Shown: positions 36,615 through 46,219 of the stretch, piece after piece
How positions within the stretch are numbered: position 1 is the stretch's first letter
Layout of the letters: each line of letters begins with the position of its first letter
Assembly: GCA_050633525.1 (NCBI GenBank)
Contig: JBOEGR010000022.1
Coordinates: 11,664 to 75,663, forward strand
Length of the DNA stretch: 64,000 nt
DNA from: CANLBN01 sp050633525
Lineage (GTDB): Bacteria; Pseudomonadota; Gammaproteobacteria; Pseudomonadales; Cellvibrionaceae
Direction of reading: 5' to 3'
The notes under the pieces: generated by a model
The model's input: only the letters and a program-made list of their open reading frames with translations
The model's database searches: none
What the model was told of the DNA's origin: nothing
Position numbers and translations under genes: made by a program

Positions 36615-36647
36615 TTTTGGTGCAAGCCTCGCATTAGCGCACCAAAA
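36615..36647. promoter_or_regulatory. Inverted repeat with NtrC-like half-sites
   Basis: TTTTGGTGC (36615-36623) and GCACCAAAA (36639-36647) are perfect inverted repeats 15 bp apart, each carrying a GGTGC/GCACC NtrC half-site core. They could be a second, widely spaced enhancer element or a separate operator. Confidence 0.5.
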
Positions 36648-36726
36648 CAAAACAACCATTGTTTTTCGATATAAGCCAAGTTTGAAAAAAATGAATAATA
36701 TCAATAACTTAATATTGAAAATCAAA

Positions 36727-36742
36727 TTGGTTTAGATATTGC
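36727..36742 (+). promoter_or_regulatory. Sigma-54 promoter of nasA
   Basis: TTGGTTTAGATATTGC has the required GG-N10-GC spacing but lacks the C after GG, so it is weaker than the nirB and nrtA examples. Transcription would start near 36754, about 70 nt before nasA. Confidence 0.65.
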
Positions 36743-36821
36743 TTAGTAGCGTAGTAATCAATGTTCACTACAAAATGAACAAATACTTTATTTATGACTT
36801 AATTAATCTAGGGTTAAGACC

Positions 36822-39575
36822 TTGTCAGACAACAAACAGAAAACTGAAGATCAGCAAGATGATATTTGGACTAAAACAACATGCGCTTATTGCGGTGTGG
36901 GTTGTGGCATAGAAGCTAAGGTAGACAAAGAAGGCCTCGTTACCGTTAAAGGGGATGAATCTCACCCCGCCAACTATGGTCGTTTGTGCTCGAAAGGTCT
37001 GGCTTTAGGTGAAACGGTTATCAGCAATGGGCGCTTACTGGAACCCTCGATTAAAGGCAATACTGTTGACTGGCATACGGCGATTAATCATGTCGCAGAT
37101 AATTTTGCAAAAACGATAAAACAGTATGGGCCAGACTCCGTTGCTTTTTATGTGTCGGGGCAATTACTGACCGAAGATTATTATGTGGCCAACAAGTTAA
37201 TTAAAGGCTATATGGGTAGTGGCAATATTGATACAAACTCTCGCTTGTGTATGTCTTCCAGTGTCGCTGGACATAAACGTGCTTTTGGTAGTGACACTGT
37301 CCCCAATTGTTATGAAGATTTTGAACTAGCCGACCTCGTTGTATTAATTGGCTCTAATCTAGCTTGGTGCCACCCCGTTACCTACCAACGCTTAAAAGCC
37401 GCTAAAGAAAAAAGGCCTGAACTAAAAGTCGTCGTCATAGACCCGAGAGAAACCGATACCTGCGAGCTTGCTGATCTCCACCTCGCCATTCAACCTGGTA
37501 CCGATGTTGCGCTTTTTAATGGTCTACTGAGTTATTTATCCGAACACAATCATCTTGATCATAATTATATAGAACAGCATACCGTCGGCTTTTCAGATGC
37601 ACTGGCTGCCGCAAGATTAGATACAGACATGGGTATAAATAGCAGCGTTGATTTCTTGGCCCTTTCTAAACTGATCGGTGTGCCCATCGCTTACTTAGAA
37701 ACTTTTTATACGTGGTTCGCTCAAACAGATAAAGTATTGAGTGTTTATTCACAAGGCGTTAATCAATCCAGTGCTGGCACCGATAAAGTCAACAGTATTA
37801 TTAACTGTCATTTAGCGACCGGTCGCATCGGAAAAGAAGGCACGGGCCCTTTTTCCATTACAGGGCAACCTAATGCAATGGGCGGACGCGAAGTGGGTGG
37901 CCTAGCCAATATGTTAGCAGCGCACATGGATTTTGGTAATGACGATCACTGGCAAACCGTCAGTGATTTTTGGCAAAGCAATAACGTCGCCAAAAAACCC
38001 GGTCTGAAAGCCGTAGAACTTTTTGATGCTGTAGCCGATGGAAAAATCAAGGCTATTTGGATCATGGCAACTAACCCTGTTGTTAGCATGCCTAATGCGA
38101 ATAAAATCAAGCAAGCACTCAAGGCCTGCCCTATTGTCGTCGTGTCTGATTGCATTGCAGATACTGATACCACTCGTTGTGCTGATGTCTTATTACCCGC
38201 TATGGGCTGGGCCGAAAAATCCGGTACAGTGACCAATTCTGAGCGGCGTATATCACGTCAAAAACAATTGATCGCCAGCTCAGGACAAGCAAAAGCAGAT
38301 TGGTGGATTATGAGCCAAGTGGCCTTACGCATGGGCTATGCTGGTTTTAATTTTACATCAGCGGCAGACGTATTTCGTGAATATGCAGAGATGACCGGCT
38401 TCCGTAATAATAAAGATGGCGGCGACAAACGGGACTTGGATATTAGCCCACTAGCAACACTAGACGACAAACAATACGATCAGCTTAGCCCTCAACAATG
38501 GCCTTTAAAGAGCATTGATCAGGAGATTACTCACAAGCGTTTCTTTGCTGATGGCGACTTCTTTACACCCAGTGGTAAAGCCACGATGGTCAAGGTCAAC
38601 TACCGATCTCCTATGACAGAGATCAGTCAAGACTATCCGATGGTATTAAATACAGGACGTATTCGCGATCAATGGCACACCATGACACGTACAGGGCTCA
38701 CGCCCAAACTAGGCGCCCATAAACCAGAGCCTTTCGTACAGATCAACCCCCAAGATGCTCGATGTTTTTTATTAAATGACGGCGATATTGCCGAACTGAG
38801 CAGCAAGTGGGGAAAAGCAAAAGCTAGGGTTGTTATTAGCAGCGAAATGAACCCCGGACAATTATTTATGCCCATGCACTGGACAGCAGTAGATTCCAGC
38901 GAAGGCCGAGTGTGCGCACTTATCAGCCCTGATGTCGACCCCGTATCGGGACAGCCAGAGGCGAAATTTACACCCGTGGCAATCAAACCTTGGTCAGTAA
39001 AAAGTGAAGCCTTATTGTTAGTACATGACAATGCCGACATGAATATAAACCTAGAGCATTACGATTACTGGGTGAAGCGAAAGGTTGAAAGTGGAACCTT
39101 TTACTACTTAGCTCAAGCAGATTCAGACACAACATTGGTAAGCCATTTAAAAGCGCTGTCTATTTTTACCATCGAAGGTAACAGCATTACCTTTGACAAT
39201 CCGAATACCGGCAGCTATCGATCAGCTAAAGTCATCAATGGTGATCTACTGGCTGTCTGCGTTGTTGCCGATAAAGTGAAGAGCAGTGATTATGCTTGGT
39301 TAGATAGTTTGTTTACCCGTAGTCTTGATGTCGATATCCAACGCTCTATCCTTAGTGGTGTTGCCGCCCCCTCCTTGATATCCGGTAAGCAAATCTGCGC
39401 CTGTAAGCAAGTCGGGGAACTGACAATTAAATCTGCGATTCTGGAAGAAGGTTGCACAAGTACAGAAAGCATTGGCCAATGCACAGAAGCTGGAACCGGT
39501 TGCGGCTCATGTATTCCCGAAATCAAGCAGCTTATTAAGCAATATGCGATCAATGATTTAGCGACTGCGGTTTAA
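36822..39575 (+). CDS. nasA: Assimilatory nitrate reductase catalytic subunit
   Basis: This is a cytoplasmic molybdoenzyme reducing nitrate to nitrite. The 917-residue protein has an N-terminal [4Fe-4S] motif (CAYCGVGC with LCSKG), MGD-binding blocks (SRLCMSSSVAGHKRAFG, GQPNAMGGREVGG), a molydopterin dinucleotide domain around residues 600-720 and a C-terminal [2Fe-2S] BFD-like domain (ICACKQVGE, GTGCGSC). The start is TTG at 36822; no ATG is available before the first Cys motif. It is divergent from nirBD and followed 90 bp later by moaA. Confidence 0.96.
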   Translation: MSDNKQKTEDQQDDIWTKTTCAYCGVGCGIEAKVDKEGLVTVKGDESHPANYGRLCSKGLALGETVISNGRLLEPSIKGNTVDWHTAINHVADNFAKTIKQYGPDSVAFYVSGQLLTEDYYVANKLIKGYMGSGNIDTNSRLCMSSSVAGHKRAFGSDTVPNCYEDFELADLVVLIGSNLAWCHPVTYQRLKAAKEKRPELKVVVIDPRETDTCELADLHLAIQPGTDVALFNGLLSYLSEHNHLDHNYIEQHTVGFSDALAAARLDTDMGINSSVDFLALSKLIGVPIAYLETFYTWFAQTDKVLSVYSQGVNQSSAGTDKVNSIINCHLATGRIGKEGTGPFSITGQPNAMGGREVGGLANMLAAHMDFGNDDHWQTVSDFWQSNNVAKKPGLKAVELFDAVADGKIKAIWIMATNPVVSMPNANKIKQALKACPIVVVSDCIADTDTTRCADVLLPAMGWAEKSGTVTNSERRISRQKQLIASSGQAKADWWIMSQVALRMGYAGFNFTSAADVFREYAEMTGFRNNKDGGDKRDLDISPLATLDDKQYDQLSPQQWPLKSIDQEITHKRFFADGDFFTPSGKATMVKVNYRSPMTEISQDYPMVLNTGRIRDQWHTMTRTGLTPKLGAHKPEPFVQINPQDARCFLLNDGDIAELSSKWGKAKARVVISSEMNPGQLFMPMHWTAVDSSEGRVCALISPDVDPVSGQPEAKFTPVAIKPWSVKSEALLLVHDNADMNINLEHYDYWVKRKVESGTFYYLAQADSDTTLVSHLKALSIFTIEGNSITFDNPNTGSYRSAKVINGDLLAVCVVADKVKSSDYAWLDSLFTRSLDVDIQRSILSGVAAPSLISGKQICACKQVGELTIKSAILEEGCTSTESIGQCTEAGTGCGSCIPEIKQLIKQYAINDLATAV

Positions 39576-39665
39576 AATTAGCTAGCGTCAGAGTAAACTT
39601 TTCTCACTTTTGCGACACAAAGCTATATCATCTTATAAAAAGCTTACTCTAGTCCTAATTAACTT

Positions 39666-40664
39666 ATGCTTACTGATCAGTTTGGCCGCACCATCAACTA
39701 CTTACGCCTATCCGTTACGGATCGTTGCGACTTCCGCTGCGTCTATTGTATGGCCGAAGAAATGGTATTCCTGCCACGCGAGGAGCTATTAACTCTAGAA
39801 GAAATGACCACCATTGCCCAAGCCTTTAGTGAACTTGGTGTATCTAAAATCAGGTTAACGGGTGGCGAGCCTCTTATCAGGCGCAATGTCTCTGAACTCT
39901 TGGCTAACTTGGGTAAAATTCAAACTTTAGAAGAACTCACCTTAACGACCAATGGCTCACAGCTAACGCGCTATGTTCCCGACTTGCTTGCCGCAGGCGT
40001 CAAAAGAATCAACGTCAGCCTAGATAGCTTACATCCTGAACGTTTTCACTCGCTTACACGAACAGGTGTACTCGATACAGTATTAAACGGTATAGATAGC
40101 GCACTTGATGCAGGTATTAAGGTTAAGCTAAACAGCGTTATCTTAAAAAATCGTAATAGTGACGAAGTCATAGACCTTGTCGATTTTGTTTTAGCAAAAG
40201 CAATGGATATTTCATTTATAGAAGAGATGCCGCTGGGTCATATTAGTGAGCACAAAAGAAAAGAAGAGTTTATTAGCAGTGCAGAACTACGGGATATTAT
40301 CAGTACAAAATATCAATTAACAAAAGAAGATAAGTGTATAGCAAGTGCAGGGCCGTCCGACTATTGGTCGATAAAACAAGCCAACCAAAAACAAAATAGC
40401 CGTATTGGTTTTATCTCCCCCCACAGTAATAATTTTTGCGCCTCATGCAACCGCGTCAGACTCACCTCAACAGGGCAACTATTATTGTGTTTAGGCAATG
40501 AACACTCGGTAGACTTAAAGACGATAGTAACAGCCTACCCCGAGGATACTGTAAAACTAAAAGAAGCCATCATCCAAGCAATGGCTATCAAACCTGAGCG
40601 CCATCATTTTGAATTAGATGAAGAGCCTTCTATCGTGCGTTTTATGAACACTACAGGCGGATAA
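39666..40664 (+). CDS. moaA: GTP 3',8-cyclase
   Basis: MoaA is a radical-SAM enzyme catalysing the first step of molybdenum cofactor synthesis. The 332-residue protein has the N-terminal cluster motif TDRCDFRCVYC, the SAM-site LTGGEPLIRR, a C-terminal second cluster (FCASCNRVRLT...LLLC) and the essential terminal Gly-Gly (NTTGG). The location right after nasA supplies cofactor for the nitrate reductase. An in-frame ATG at 39666 follows the 90-bp gap. Confidence 0.97.
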   Translation: MLTDQFGRTINYLRLSVTDRCDFRCVYCMAEEMVFLPREELLTLEEMTTIAQAFSELGVSKIRLTGGEPLIRRNVSELLANLGKIQTLEELTLTTNGSQLTRYVPDLLAAGVKRINVSLDSLHPERFHSLTRTGVLDTVLNGIDSALDAGIKVKLNSVILKNRNSDEVIDLVDFVLAKAMDISFIEEMPLGHISEHKRKEEFISSAELRDIISTKYQLTKEDKCIASAGPSDYWSIKQANQKQNSRIGFISPHSNNFCASCNRVRLTSTGQLLLCLGNEHSVDLKTIVTAYPEDTVKLKEAIIQAMAIKPERHHFELDEEPSIVRFMNTTGG

Positions 40665-40861
40665 AATAAATCAACAAAAATTTAAGTAAAAACCGCAAAT
40701 AAAATACGTAATAACACCTATTCTTATTTTTTTAAAACAGAATAAAGTCTCTATGATGCTAATAATTCATTCTCAATTGTATGAATAGTCTATCTAGCAT
40801 TGCCCTCGTTTAATCAAGTTGTATCTATTTATAAAATAACCATAATATTGGAGAAATAGTT

Positions 40862-41293
40862 ATGCACGCCCAAAAAAAATCTATGTTCAAAAAAATGACT
40901 TTGCCCTTCTTAGGAGCAGCAATATTATCTACCGCTAATGCAGAAGATAAACCTTATGAAAAGCCTGTAGGCTTAGTGAATGCAGGGGAAGCCGTTGGCA
41001 TGGTTGACCTAGAAGCTCATAACCTATCCGGTTCAATGAATGATTATGACCTGCGTGCTCGTCGCATAGTGCTAATGCCTGGCGGAGGTATTCATCCACA
41101 TCCACACAAAGGCAAGCCAGGTATCGTTACTGTAACCAAAGGTGAAGTTTATGAATATAGAGGGGATAATAAACGCGAACTTAAAGTAGGTGATCAATGG
41201 TTTGAAAATTCAGATACAGTACACTGGTTCCGCAATCCCAGTAAAACAGAATCTGCTGAAATTTGGGTAGTAGATATAGTATCCAGCAAATAA
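40862..41293 (+). CDS. Periplasmic cupin-domain protein
   Basis: This 143-residue protein has an N-terminal signal peptide (about residues 1-27, ending STANA) and a single small cupin barrel. GIHPHPHKGKPGIVTVTKGEVYEYRG provides the His-rich metal site and DTVHWFRNPSKTE the second cupin motif. The substrate is unknown. The ATG has a GGAG ribosome site. It stands alone, convergent with the AI-2E family gene. Confidence 0.88.
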   Translation: MHAQKKSMFKKMTLPFLGAAILSTANAEDKPYEKPVGLVNAGEAVGMVDLEAHNLSGSMNDYDLRARRIVLMPGGGIHPHPHKGKPGIVTVTKGEVYEYRGDNKRELKVGDQWFENSDTVHWFRNPSKTESAEIWVVDIVSSK

Positions 41294-41299
41294 CATATG

Positions 41300-41363
41300 T
41301 TAACTGAGACAGAGTGAGTTTTTAATAAAAATGATAAGAAAACATGACTCTGTCGTCAGTTAA
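41300..41363. terminator. Long inverted repeat between convergent genes
   Basis: TTAACTGA-G-ACAGAGT (41300-41315) pairs with ACTCTGT-CG-TCAGTTAA (41347-41363), 15 base pairs around a small bulge, with a 31-nt loop. It starts 7 bp after the cupin stop and ends 15 bp before the stop of the opposing gene. It is a candidate bidirectional terminator or mRNA 3' protector, although there is no U-tract. Confidence 0.5.
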
Positions 41364-41378
41364 TTTAGGAATAGAAAA

Positions 41379-42449
41379 TTAAGCTACTTCTTGCTTATCA
41401 ATAGTATTGACACCCATGCTATCTACGTTTGCACCGGAGCCCAACATCACACTCACCCAATAAGTATCTTCAAAACTTTCTAAAGCGATTTTTACAGTCA
41501 TGGTGAGCGGTACAGACAAGAGCATACCAACGGGGCCTAATATCCACCCCCAGAAAACCAATGAAAGAAAGACAACCAAGGAAGACAAATTTAGACCTTT
41601 ACCCATAAAGCGTGGCTCTAAAACATTACCCACAACAACATTGACGGCTAAGAACACGGCGCCAGTGGCGAGAGCTTCAGGTACGCCTAGTTGCACAATA
41701 GCAAGCAAGACGGGCGGCACGGCAGCGAGTATGGAGCCAAGCGTAGGAATAAAGTTAAGTAAAAACGCAAGTAAGCCCCATAGCACAGGGTAATCGACAC
41801 CAATCAACCATAAGCTCAGAGACACAATCAGCCCCGTCAATACACTAACTAATACTTTAATCGCCATGTACTTGTTAACGCTTTGCGTAAAACTATGAAG
41901 TGCAGCAACAGTTTTATCACCACCGGGGACAGCGGTTCGAAGCTTGTCACTAAAGTTAACTTCTTCCGCGAGAATAAACATGACGGTTAATAATATTAAA
42001 AACCCATTCGTCATAATATTACCGAAGGCACCCAGGGTGTTACCGGCTACTGCTAGAGCAGCGCTAGGGTTAAATATTTCTCGCCACTGTGAAGGATCAA
42101 TGGTCAAACCCATACTGGCTAATTTTTGCTGTAAGCCATCAGACAAAACAACCAACCTTGCTTGATACTCAGGTAAGTCGCTGCGAAAGCTATTAATTGA
42201 AGAACCTACGATCGTGCCAATGAAAAAACCTGCCACCACAATCATCAGTACAATCAATAAAATCGAAAGCCAATTAGGTAGCCCCCTATCATTTAACCAA
42301 GTCAATAAAGGCGTCACAATGACCGCAATAAATAAAGAAAGTAAGAACGGAACCAATAAAGATTCAGCAGCACGCATACCTGCCACAACAATGATAAAGG
42401 CTGCCATTACTAATAAGAAACGAGCAACGGGGGAAAATTGTTTTTGCAT
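41379..42449 (-). CDS. AI-2E family transporter (PerM/YdiK-like)
   Basis: This 356-residue polytopic membrane protein has about eight TM segments and the family signatures PFLLSLFIAVIVTPLLTWL, GLLAFLLNFIPTLGSILAA and LVFWGWILGPVGMLLSVPL. The family includes AI-2 exporters and sodium/proton antiporter-like proteins, so the substrate cannot be assigned. A small one-TM protein gene lies upstream on the same strand, 75 bp away. Confidence 0.92.
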   Translation of the reverse strand: MQKQFSPVARFLLVMAAFIIVVAGMRAAESLLVPFLLSLFIAVIVTPLLTWLNDRGLPNWLSILLIVLMIVVAGFFIGTIVGSSINSFRSDLPEYQARLVVLSDGLQQKLASMGLTIDPSQWREIFNPSAALAVAGNTLGAFGNIMTNGFLILLTVMFILAEEVNFSDKLRTAVPGGDKTVAALHSFTQSVNKYMAIKVLVSVLTGLIVSLSLWLIGVDYPVLWGLLAFLLNFIPTLGSILAAVPPVLLAIVQLGVPEALATGAVFLAVNVVVGNVLEPRFMGKGLNLSSLVVFLSLVFWGWILGPVGMLLSVPLTMTVKIALESFEDTYWVSVMLGSGANVDSMGVNTIDKQEVA

Positions 42450-42524
42450 ATATCTATAGTCCTTAATAAATTATCATTTTTGATCAGAAGAGACTTTGAT
42501 GAAATCTAAATTAAATAGCAATGC

Positions 42525-42869
42525 TCAATCCATATTTTTAACTGCTTGCAATAGGTTTTCCAACTTCCCTAAACCCTGCTGAGTAAATAAGTAATCTGAA
42601 TTCGCCGAAAGGCCAGTAAAATACTGCTCTTCAATTTCTAAGGCCTGCTGCCTTAAAGACTCTAGCTCTGGATTATGTCGTATGGTCATATCAAACACCA
42701 TGCGCCAATCATTTTCCCTTGCTTGCCCTGTCAACACCATCTCTAATACCTTCACCATTTTATCTTTATCAACACGATAAAAAGGCATCTTCACCCAAAG
42801 AAACAAACCAAACAACAGCGCAAGAATCACAACCGTCAACACAACAGTAACTAAAATAGTCATCCCCAC
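42525..42869 (-). CDS. Single-TM hypothetical protein
   Basis: I do not recognise this 114-residue protein. It has an N-terminal TM anchor (about residues 4-27, ILVTVVLTVVILALLFGLFL) and a cytoplasmic helical tail ending GKLENLLQAVKNMD. It lies between prfC and the AI-2E family gene, all on the minus strand. Confidence 0.7.
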   Translation of the reverse strand: MGMTILVTVVLTVVILALLFGLFLWVKMPFYRVDKDKMVKVLEMVLTGQARENDWRMVFDMTIRHNPELESLRQQALEIEEQYFTGLSANSDYLFTQQGLGKLENLLQAVKNMD

Positions 42870-42994
42870 CCCTCCCTCAAAGTTAGTTGGTCAATTGATT
42901 AATAAGACCATATGATGGCATGGATGCCAGCATTGAGCGTACAGGGATGTATTAACAGCGAGTCTTATCAATCAATAGATCAACTAACGCCCCA

Positions 42995-44578
42995 CTAATG
43001 TTCACGCGTCGATCTAAACTCCACCTCAGGATAACGTTCCTGACTCAAATTCAGGTTAACACGAGTCGGGGCAAGATAAGTTAAATGCCCACCCCCATCA
43101 ATCGCTAGATTATCACTTACCTTTCTCTTAAAATTATCGAGCACCTTATCATCATCGCATTCGACCCAACGGGCTGTTGTGACATTAATGGGTTCGTAAA
43201 TCGCTTCTACTTTATATTCATCTTTTAAGCGATAGGCAACAACTTCAAACTGTAAAACACCCACTGCACCCACAATAATATCGGTATTATTCATTGGGAA
43301 AAATACTTGTGTAGAACCTTCTTCTGAGAGTTGTTGCAAGCCTTTCTGTAATTGCTTCGTTTTTAATGGGTCTTTTAAGCGAATACGCTTAAATAGTTCA
43401 GGCGCAAAATGAGGGATACCGGTGTACTTTAGAGCTTCGCCTTGGGTAAAAGTATCCCCAATTTGAATCGTGCCATGATTATGTAAACCAATAATATCAC
43501 CCGATGTCGCTTCTTCAACTGCTTCCCGCTCACCAGCCTTAAAGGTGACTGCATCTGCAATTTTTACATCTTTACCGAGGCGCACATGCTTCATCTTCAT
43601 ACCCTTGGTATAAGTACCAGAGCAAATACGCATAAACGCAATACGGTCGCGATGCTTTGGATCCATATTGGCTTGGATTTTAAAAATAAACCCACTGAAG
43701 TTTTCTTCATTGGCGGGGACTTCTCGCACATCAGTCTTGCGAGGCAAGGGGGCTGGTGCCCACTCGACAAAGCCGTCTAACATCTCACGAACACCAAAAT
43801 TGGCTAAGGCTGTGCCAAAAAACACGGGCGTCAATTTGCCCTCTAAATAAGCTCCTAGCTCAAACTCATGAGAGGCACCGCGTACCAATTCTATTTCATC
43901 AACATAATCTTCATAGTAAACACCTAATAAAGTTTTAGCTTCTTCGCTATCTAAACCCTCGATGCGTACATCATCGGTTAAGGTATTGGTACTGCCCTGA
44001 AAAACATGGATAGTGTCTGTATAAAGGTTATAGACACCTTTAAATTCCTTCCCCATGCCTATTGGCCAATTAATAGGAGCCGCTGTAATCTTTAAGACAT
44101 CTTCTATTTCATCTAATAGATCAATGGGGTCGCGAATATCACGGTCCATCTTATTCACAAAGCTCAAGATCGGCGTATCCCGTAGGCGACACACATCCAT
44201 TAATTTAATGGTTCGTGCCTCTACCCCTTTTGCACCATCAACAATCATCAAGGCAGAATCCACCGCCGTTAAAGTACGGTATGTATCTTCAGAGAAGTCC
44301 TCGTGCCCCGGTGTATCAAGTAAATTAACCATGCGCTCTTTGTAGGGGAACTGCATTACCGATGAGGTAACCGAAATACCACGTTCTTGCTCCATCGTCA
44401 TCCAATCGGATGTGGCATGGCGATCAGACTTTTTGCCCTTAACCGTACCAGCCACCTGAATCAACTGCCCAAGTAACAATAACTTCTCAGTAATAGTGGT
44501 TTTACCCGCATCGGGGTGAGAGATAATAGCGAAAGTTCTACGTGCATTGATTTTATTGATAAAATTCTGATCTGACAT
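42995..44578 (-). CDS. prfC: Peptide chain release factor 3
   Basis: RF3 is a GTPase recycling RF1 and RF2 from the ribosome after termination. The 527-residue protein has AIISHPDAGKTTITEKLL (P-loop), the switch region MEQERGISVTSS, DTPGHEDFSEDTYR, NKMD, and the C-terminal RF3 domains. Length is as in E. coli. A near-palindromic GTGTACAC/GTGCACAC pair lies just upstream of the start. Confidence 0.98.
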   Translation of the reverse strand: MSDQNFINKINARRTFAIISHPDAGKTTITEKLLLLGQLIQVAGTVKGKKSDRHATSDWMTMEQERGISVTSSVMQFPYKERMVNLLDTPGHEDFSEDTYRTLTAVDSALMIVDGAKGVEARTIKLMDVCRLRDTPILSFVNKMDRDIRDPIDLLDEIEDVLKITAAPINWPIGMGKEFKGVYNLYTDTIHVFQGSTNTLTDDVRIEGLDSEEAKTLLGVYYEDYVDEIELVRGASHEFELGAYLEGKLTPVFFGTALANFGVREMLDGFVEWAPAPLPRKTDVREVPANEENFSGFIFKIQANMDPKHRDRIAFMRICSGTYTKGMKMKHVRLGKDVKIADAVTFKAGEREAVEEATSGDIIGLHNHGTIQIGDTFTQGEALKYTGIPHFAPELFKRIRLKDPLKTKQLQKGLQQLSEEGSTQVFFPMNNTDIIVGAVGVLQFEVVAYRLKDEYKVEAIYEPINVTTARWVECDDDKVLDNFKRKVSDNLAIDGGGHLTYLAPTRVNLNLSQERYPEVEFRSTREH

Positions 44579-44881
44579 CTAATCTTTTCCAATCGTGTAC
44601 ACATCCGTGCACACAATCTTTGTTTATACCTAGGAAGAGCGTGAGCCCCCATGAAAGGCATGCATTATACCTAGCCACCTCTTATTTGCATGGGGTTTTG
44701 CTAGCGCCCTGCTTTTATCCCTACCATACAACACACCTCCAGCGATTGGCACATAATCCAACATAGATAAATCCTATTAAAAACAGTAGGTTACTATGTG
44801 CCTTGTCACTACGTTTTTTCTTTTTGCCTGTGCTATATTCGACACCTTCAAATAATATAAATCTATAGGCGGGATTAGCTT
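44579..44881. other. Intergenic boundary between prfC and the hcp island
   Basis: This 303-bp gap between divergent genes has no reading frame worth calling. It marks the left edge of the accessory block. No tRNA, integrase or direct repeat is visible. A TATATT at about 44833 preceding the hcp leader is a possible -10 box, but no matching -35 box was found. Confidence 0.4.
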
Positions 44882-45370
44882 ATGAGTATTTTTATCTTCC
44901 ACCCTGACATCAAGGGAAAAGCATCAGACAAGCATCATAAAAACTGGATGGAGGTTGATCACGTATCGTGGGGTAGCCAACGGCAAATTACTTCCAGCAC
45001 ATCAACACAAGGCGATAGAGAGAGCTCGAATACCGTTATCAGTGATTTAACATTACATCGACGCATAGATAAGGCTACCGCCAAATTGTTTTTACTCGCT
45101 TGCTGTGGAAGCGGAAAAGAAATGAAAATCCATTTGACGAAGACTGGAGCTGGCGATGGATCGGATATTTATATGGAATACACCCTACAAAATGCAATTA
45201 TTAGTCATTATGAAATGGCGACAAAAGCATCTAGCAGGCACCGCCCCATCGAAGAAATAAAAATTAGCTTTGTTGGCTTAAAAATGAAATACATAACCTA
45301 TGACGAAAACAACAAACCTCTCGCACCTATAGCCGTGGGATTTGATACTGCAACCAACACAAAAATTTAA
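44882..45370 (+). CDS. hcp: Hcp family type VI secretion protein
   Basis: This 162-residue protein fits the Hcp tube-protein family. It has MSIFIFHPDIKGKASDKHH, the E-V-D-x-V-S-W-G motif (MEVDHVSWG), VISDLTLHRRIDKATAKLF, a beta-rich core, and PIEEIKISFVGLKMKYITYD with the conserved Y near the end. Hcp hexamers form the T6SS inner tube and chaperone small effectors. No other T6SS structural genes are in the window, so this is an orphan hcp. Four closely spaced unknown genes follow on the same strand, the first after 13 bp with an AAGGAG ribosome site. They are likely cargo and immunity genes. Confidence 0.88.
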   Translation: MSIFIFHPDIKGKASDKHHKNWMEVDHVSWGSQRQITSSTSTQGDRESSNTVISDLTLHRRIDKATAKLFLLACCGSGKEMKIHLTKTGAGDGSDIYMEYTLQNAIISHYEMATKASSRHRPIEEIKISFVGLKMKYITYDENNKPLAPIAVGFDTATNTKI

Positions 45371-45383
45371 AAGGAGATAAATC

Positions 45384-45950
45384 ATGGCTGTTGCAATGCC
45401 TAATGTGAAAGATTTGCCTTATCACCCCGATAAATTACCCAGTGATACAAAGGGGATTGTAGAGGCTCTAGCAAAAGTGATGCGTTTTGACATGGAAATA
45501 ACAACAAAGCGTGATGAATATATGTTATCTGTTTTATGTGGTGTCATTCTTTATCAACATTTAGATCGCTTCCAAAAAATGGAAGTCATTTCAATGATTA
45601 GAAATGGTAGAGAGCATATTGCACTGGCAGATTTGGATGAACTAATAGATTTTTGTACGGATATGTCCGTTCAGCCCCATTGGTGGTTATGGGCATTATC
45701 GACAGAAGAACTAGAACAAATTTACAAAGAACAGAAAAATATGACTCAGTTTCTAGCATTACTAGGGGTAGGTTTTACTTTTAGCGGTCTTAAAGATGCC
45801 TGGAAGAATGGTAAAAGCCTAAGCAAAGGCCTGCCACTATTCTTATTAGGATCAACGGTTGCCTATGTTCAAAGCAAGCAGCAATCGAACACCCGAGATG
45901 AGATAAACATGAGAACATCCAAACCAAGATCATCAGAATATTACAAATGA
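45384..45950 (+). CDS. Hcp-linked protein with two C-terminal hydrophobic segments (candidate T6SS effector)
   Basis: I do not recognise any known domain in this 188-residue protein. Residues 1-115 are helical and soluble in character, with HWWLWALSTEELEQIYKEQ in the middle. Two hydrophobic stretches follow (FLALLGVGFTFSGL, about 121-134, and GLPLFLLGSTVAYV, about 148-161), then a polar tail. The pattern suits a membrane-inserting or pore-forming toxin small enough to travel inside an Hcp ring. That role is inference from position. It has a strong AAGGAG site and overlaps the next gene as ATGA. Confidence 0.75.
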   Translation: MAVAMPNVKDLPYHPDKLPSDTKGIVEALAKVMRFDMEITTKRDEYMLSVLCGVILYQHLDRFQKMEVISMIRNGREHIALADLDELIDFCTDMSVQPHWWLWALSTEELEQIYKEQKNMTQFLALLGVGFTFSGLKDAWKNGKSLSKGLPLFLLGSTVAYVQSKQQSNTRDEINMRTSKPRSSEYYK

Positions 45951-46219
45951 AAAAAATTGAAAGTTGGATTCAGTTTATTGCGTCATCATATATCCGATGT
46001 TGCTTTGTTATTGCCTTTATTGTCTTGCAATGGCTGATAATAAAGTCATTTTATAATACATCTACTATTTTTGTTTTTACTATGTCACTTGTGGGAATTT
46101 TGGCAACCAAAATTATTTTTGATAAAGAAACAGAGATAAAAAAACTGAAAGACAGACTGGATGAGAATAATATCAACCATACGGATATCACTAGCAATGA
46201 TCACAAAGAAGCACACTAA
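45947..46219 (+). CDS. Two-TM protein with coiled-coil tail (candidate immunity protein)
   Basis: This 90-residue unknown protein has two TM segments (about 15-32 and 39-57) and a charged helical tail (DKETEIKKLKDRLDENN) that looks like a coiled coil. Its start overlaps the stop of the Hcp-linked gene (ATGA), so the two are made in fixed ratio, as toxin-immunity pairs often are. An inner-membrane immunity protein against a membrane-active effector is a reasonable inference. Confidence 0.7.
   Translation: MKKIESWIQFIASSYIRCCFVIAFIVLQWLIIKSFYNTSTIFVFTMSLVGILATKIIFDKETEIKKLKDRLDENNINHTDITSNDHKEAH

Noticed and set aside
39576..39665. Molybdenum-cofactor riboswitch before moaA
   Set aside because: The gap is only 90 bp and shows no extended stem architecture of that class.
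46161..46196. Upstream ATG of the cluster lipoprotein
   Set aside because: It would put 12 extra residues before a clean lipoprotein signal peptide; the ATG at 46197 gives the normal layout.
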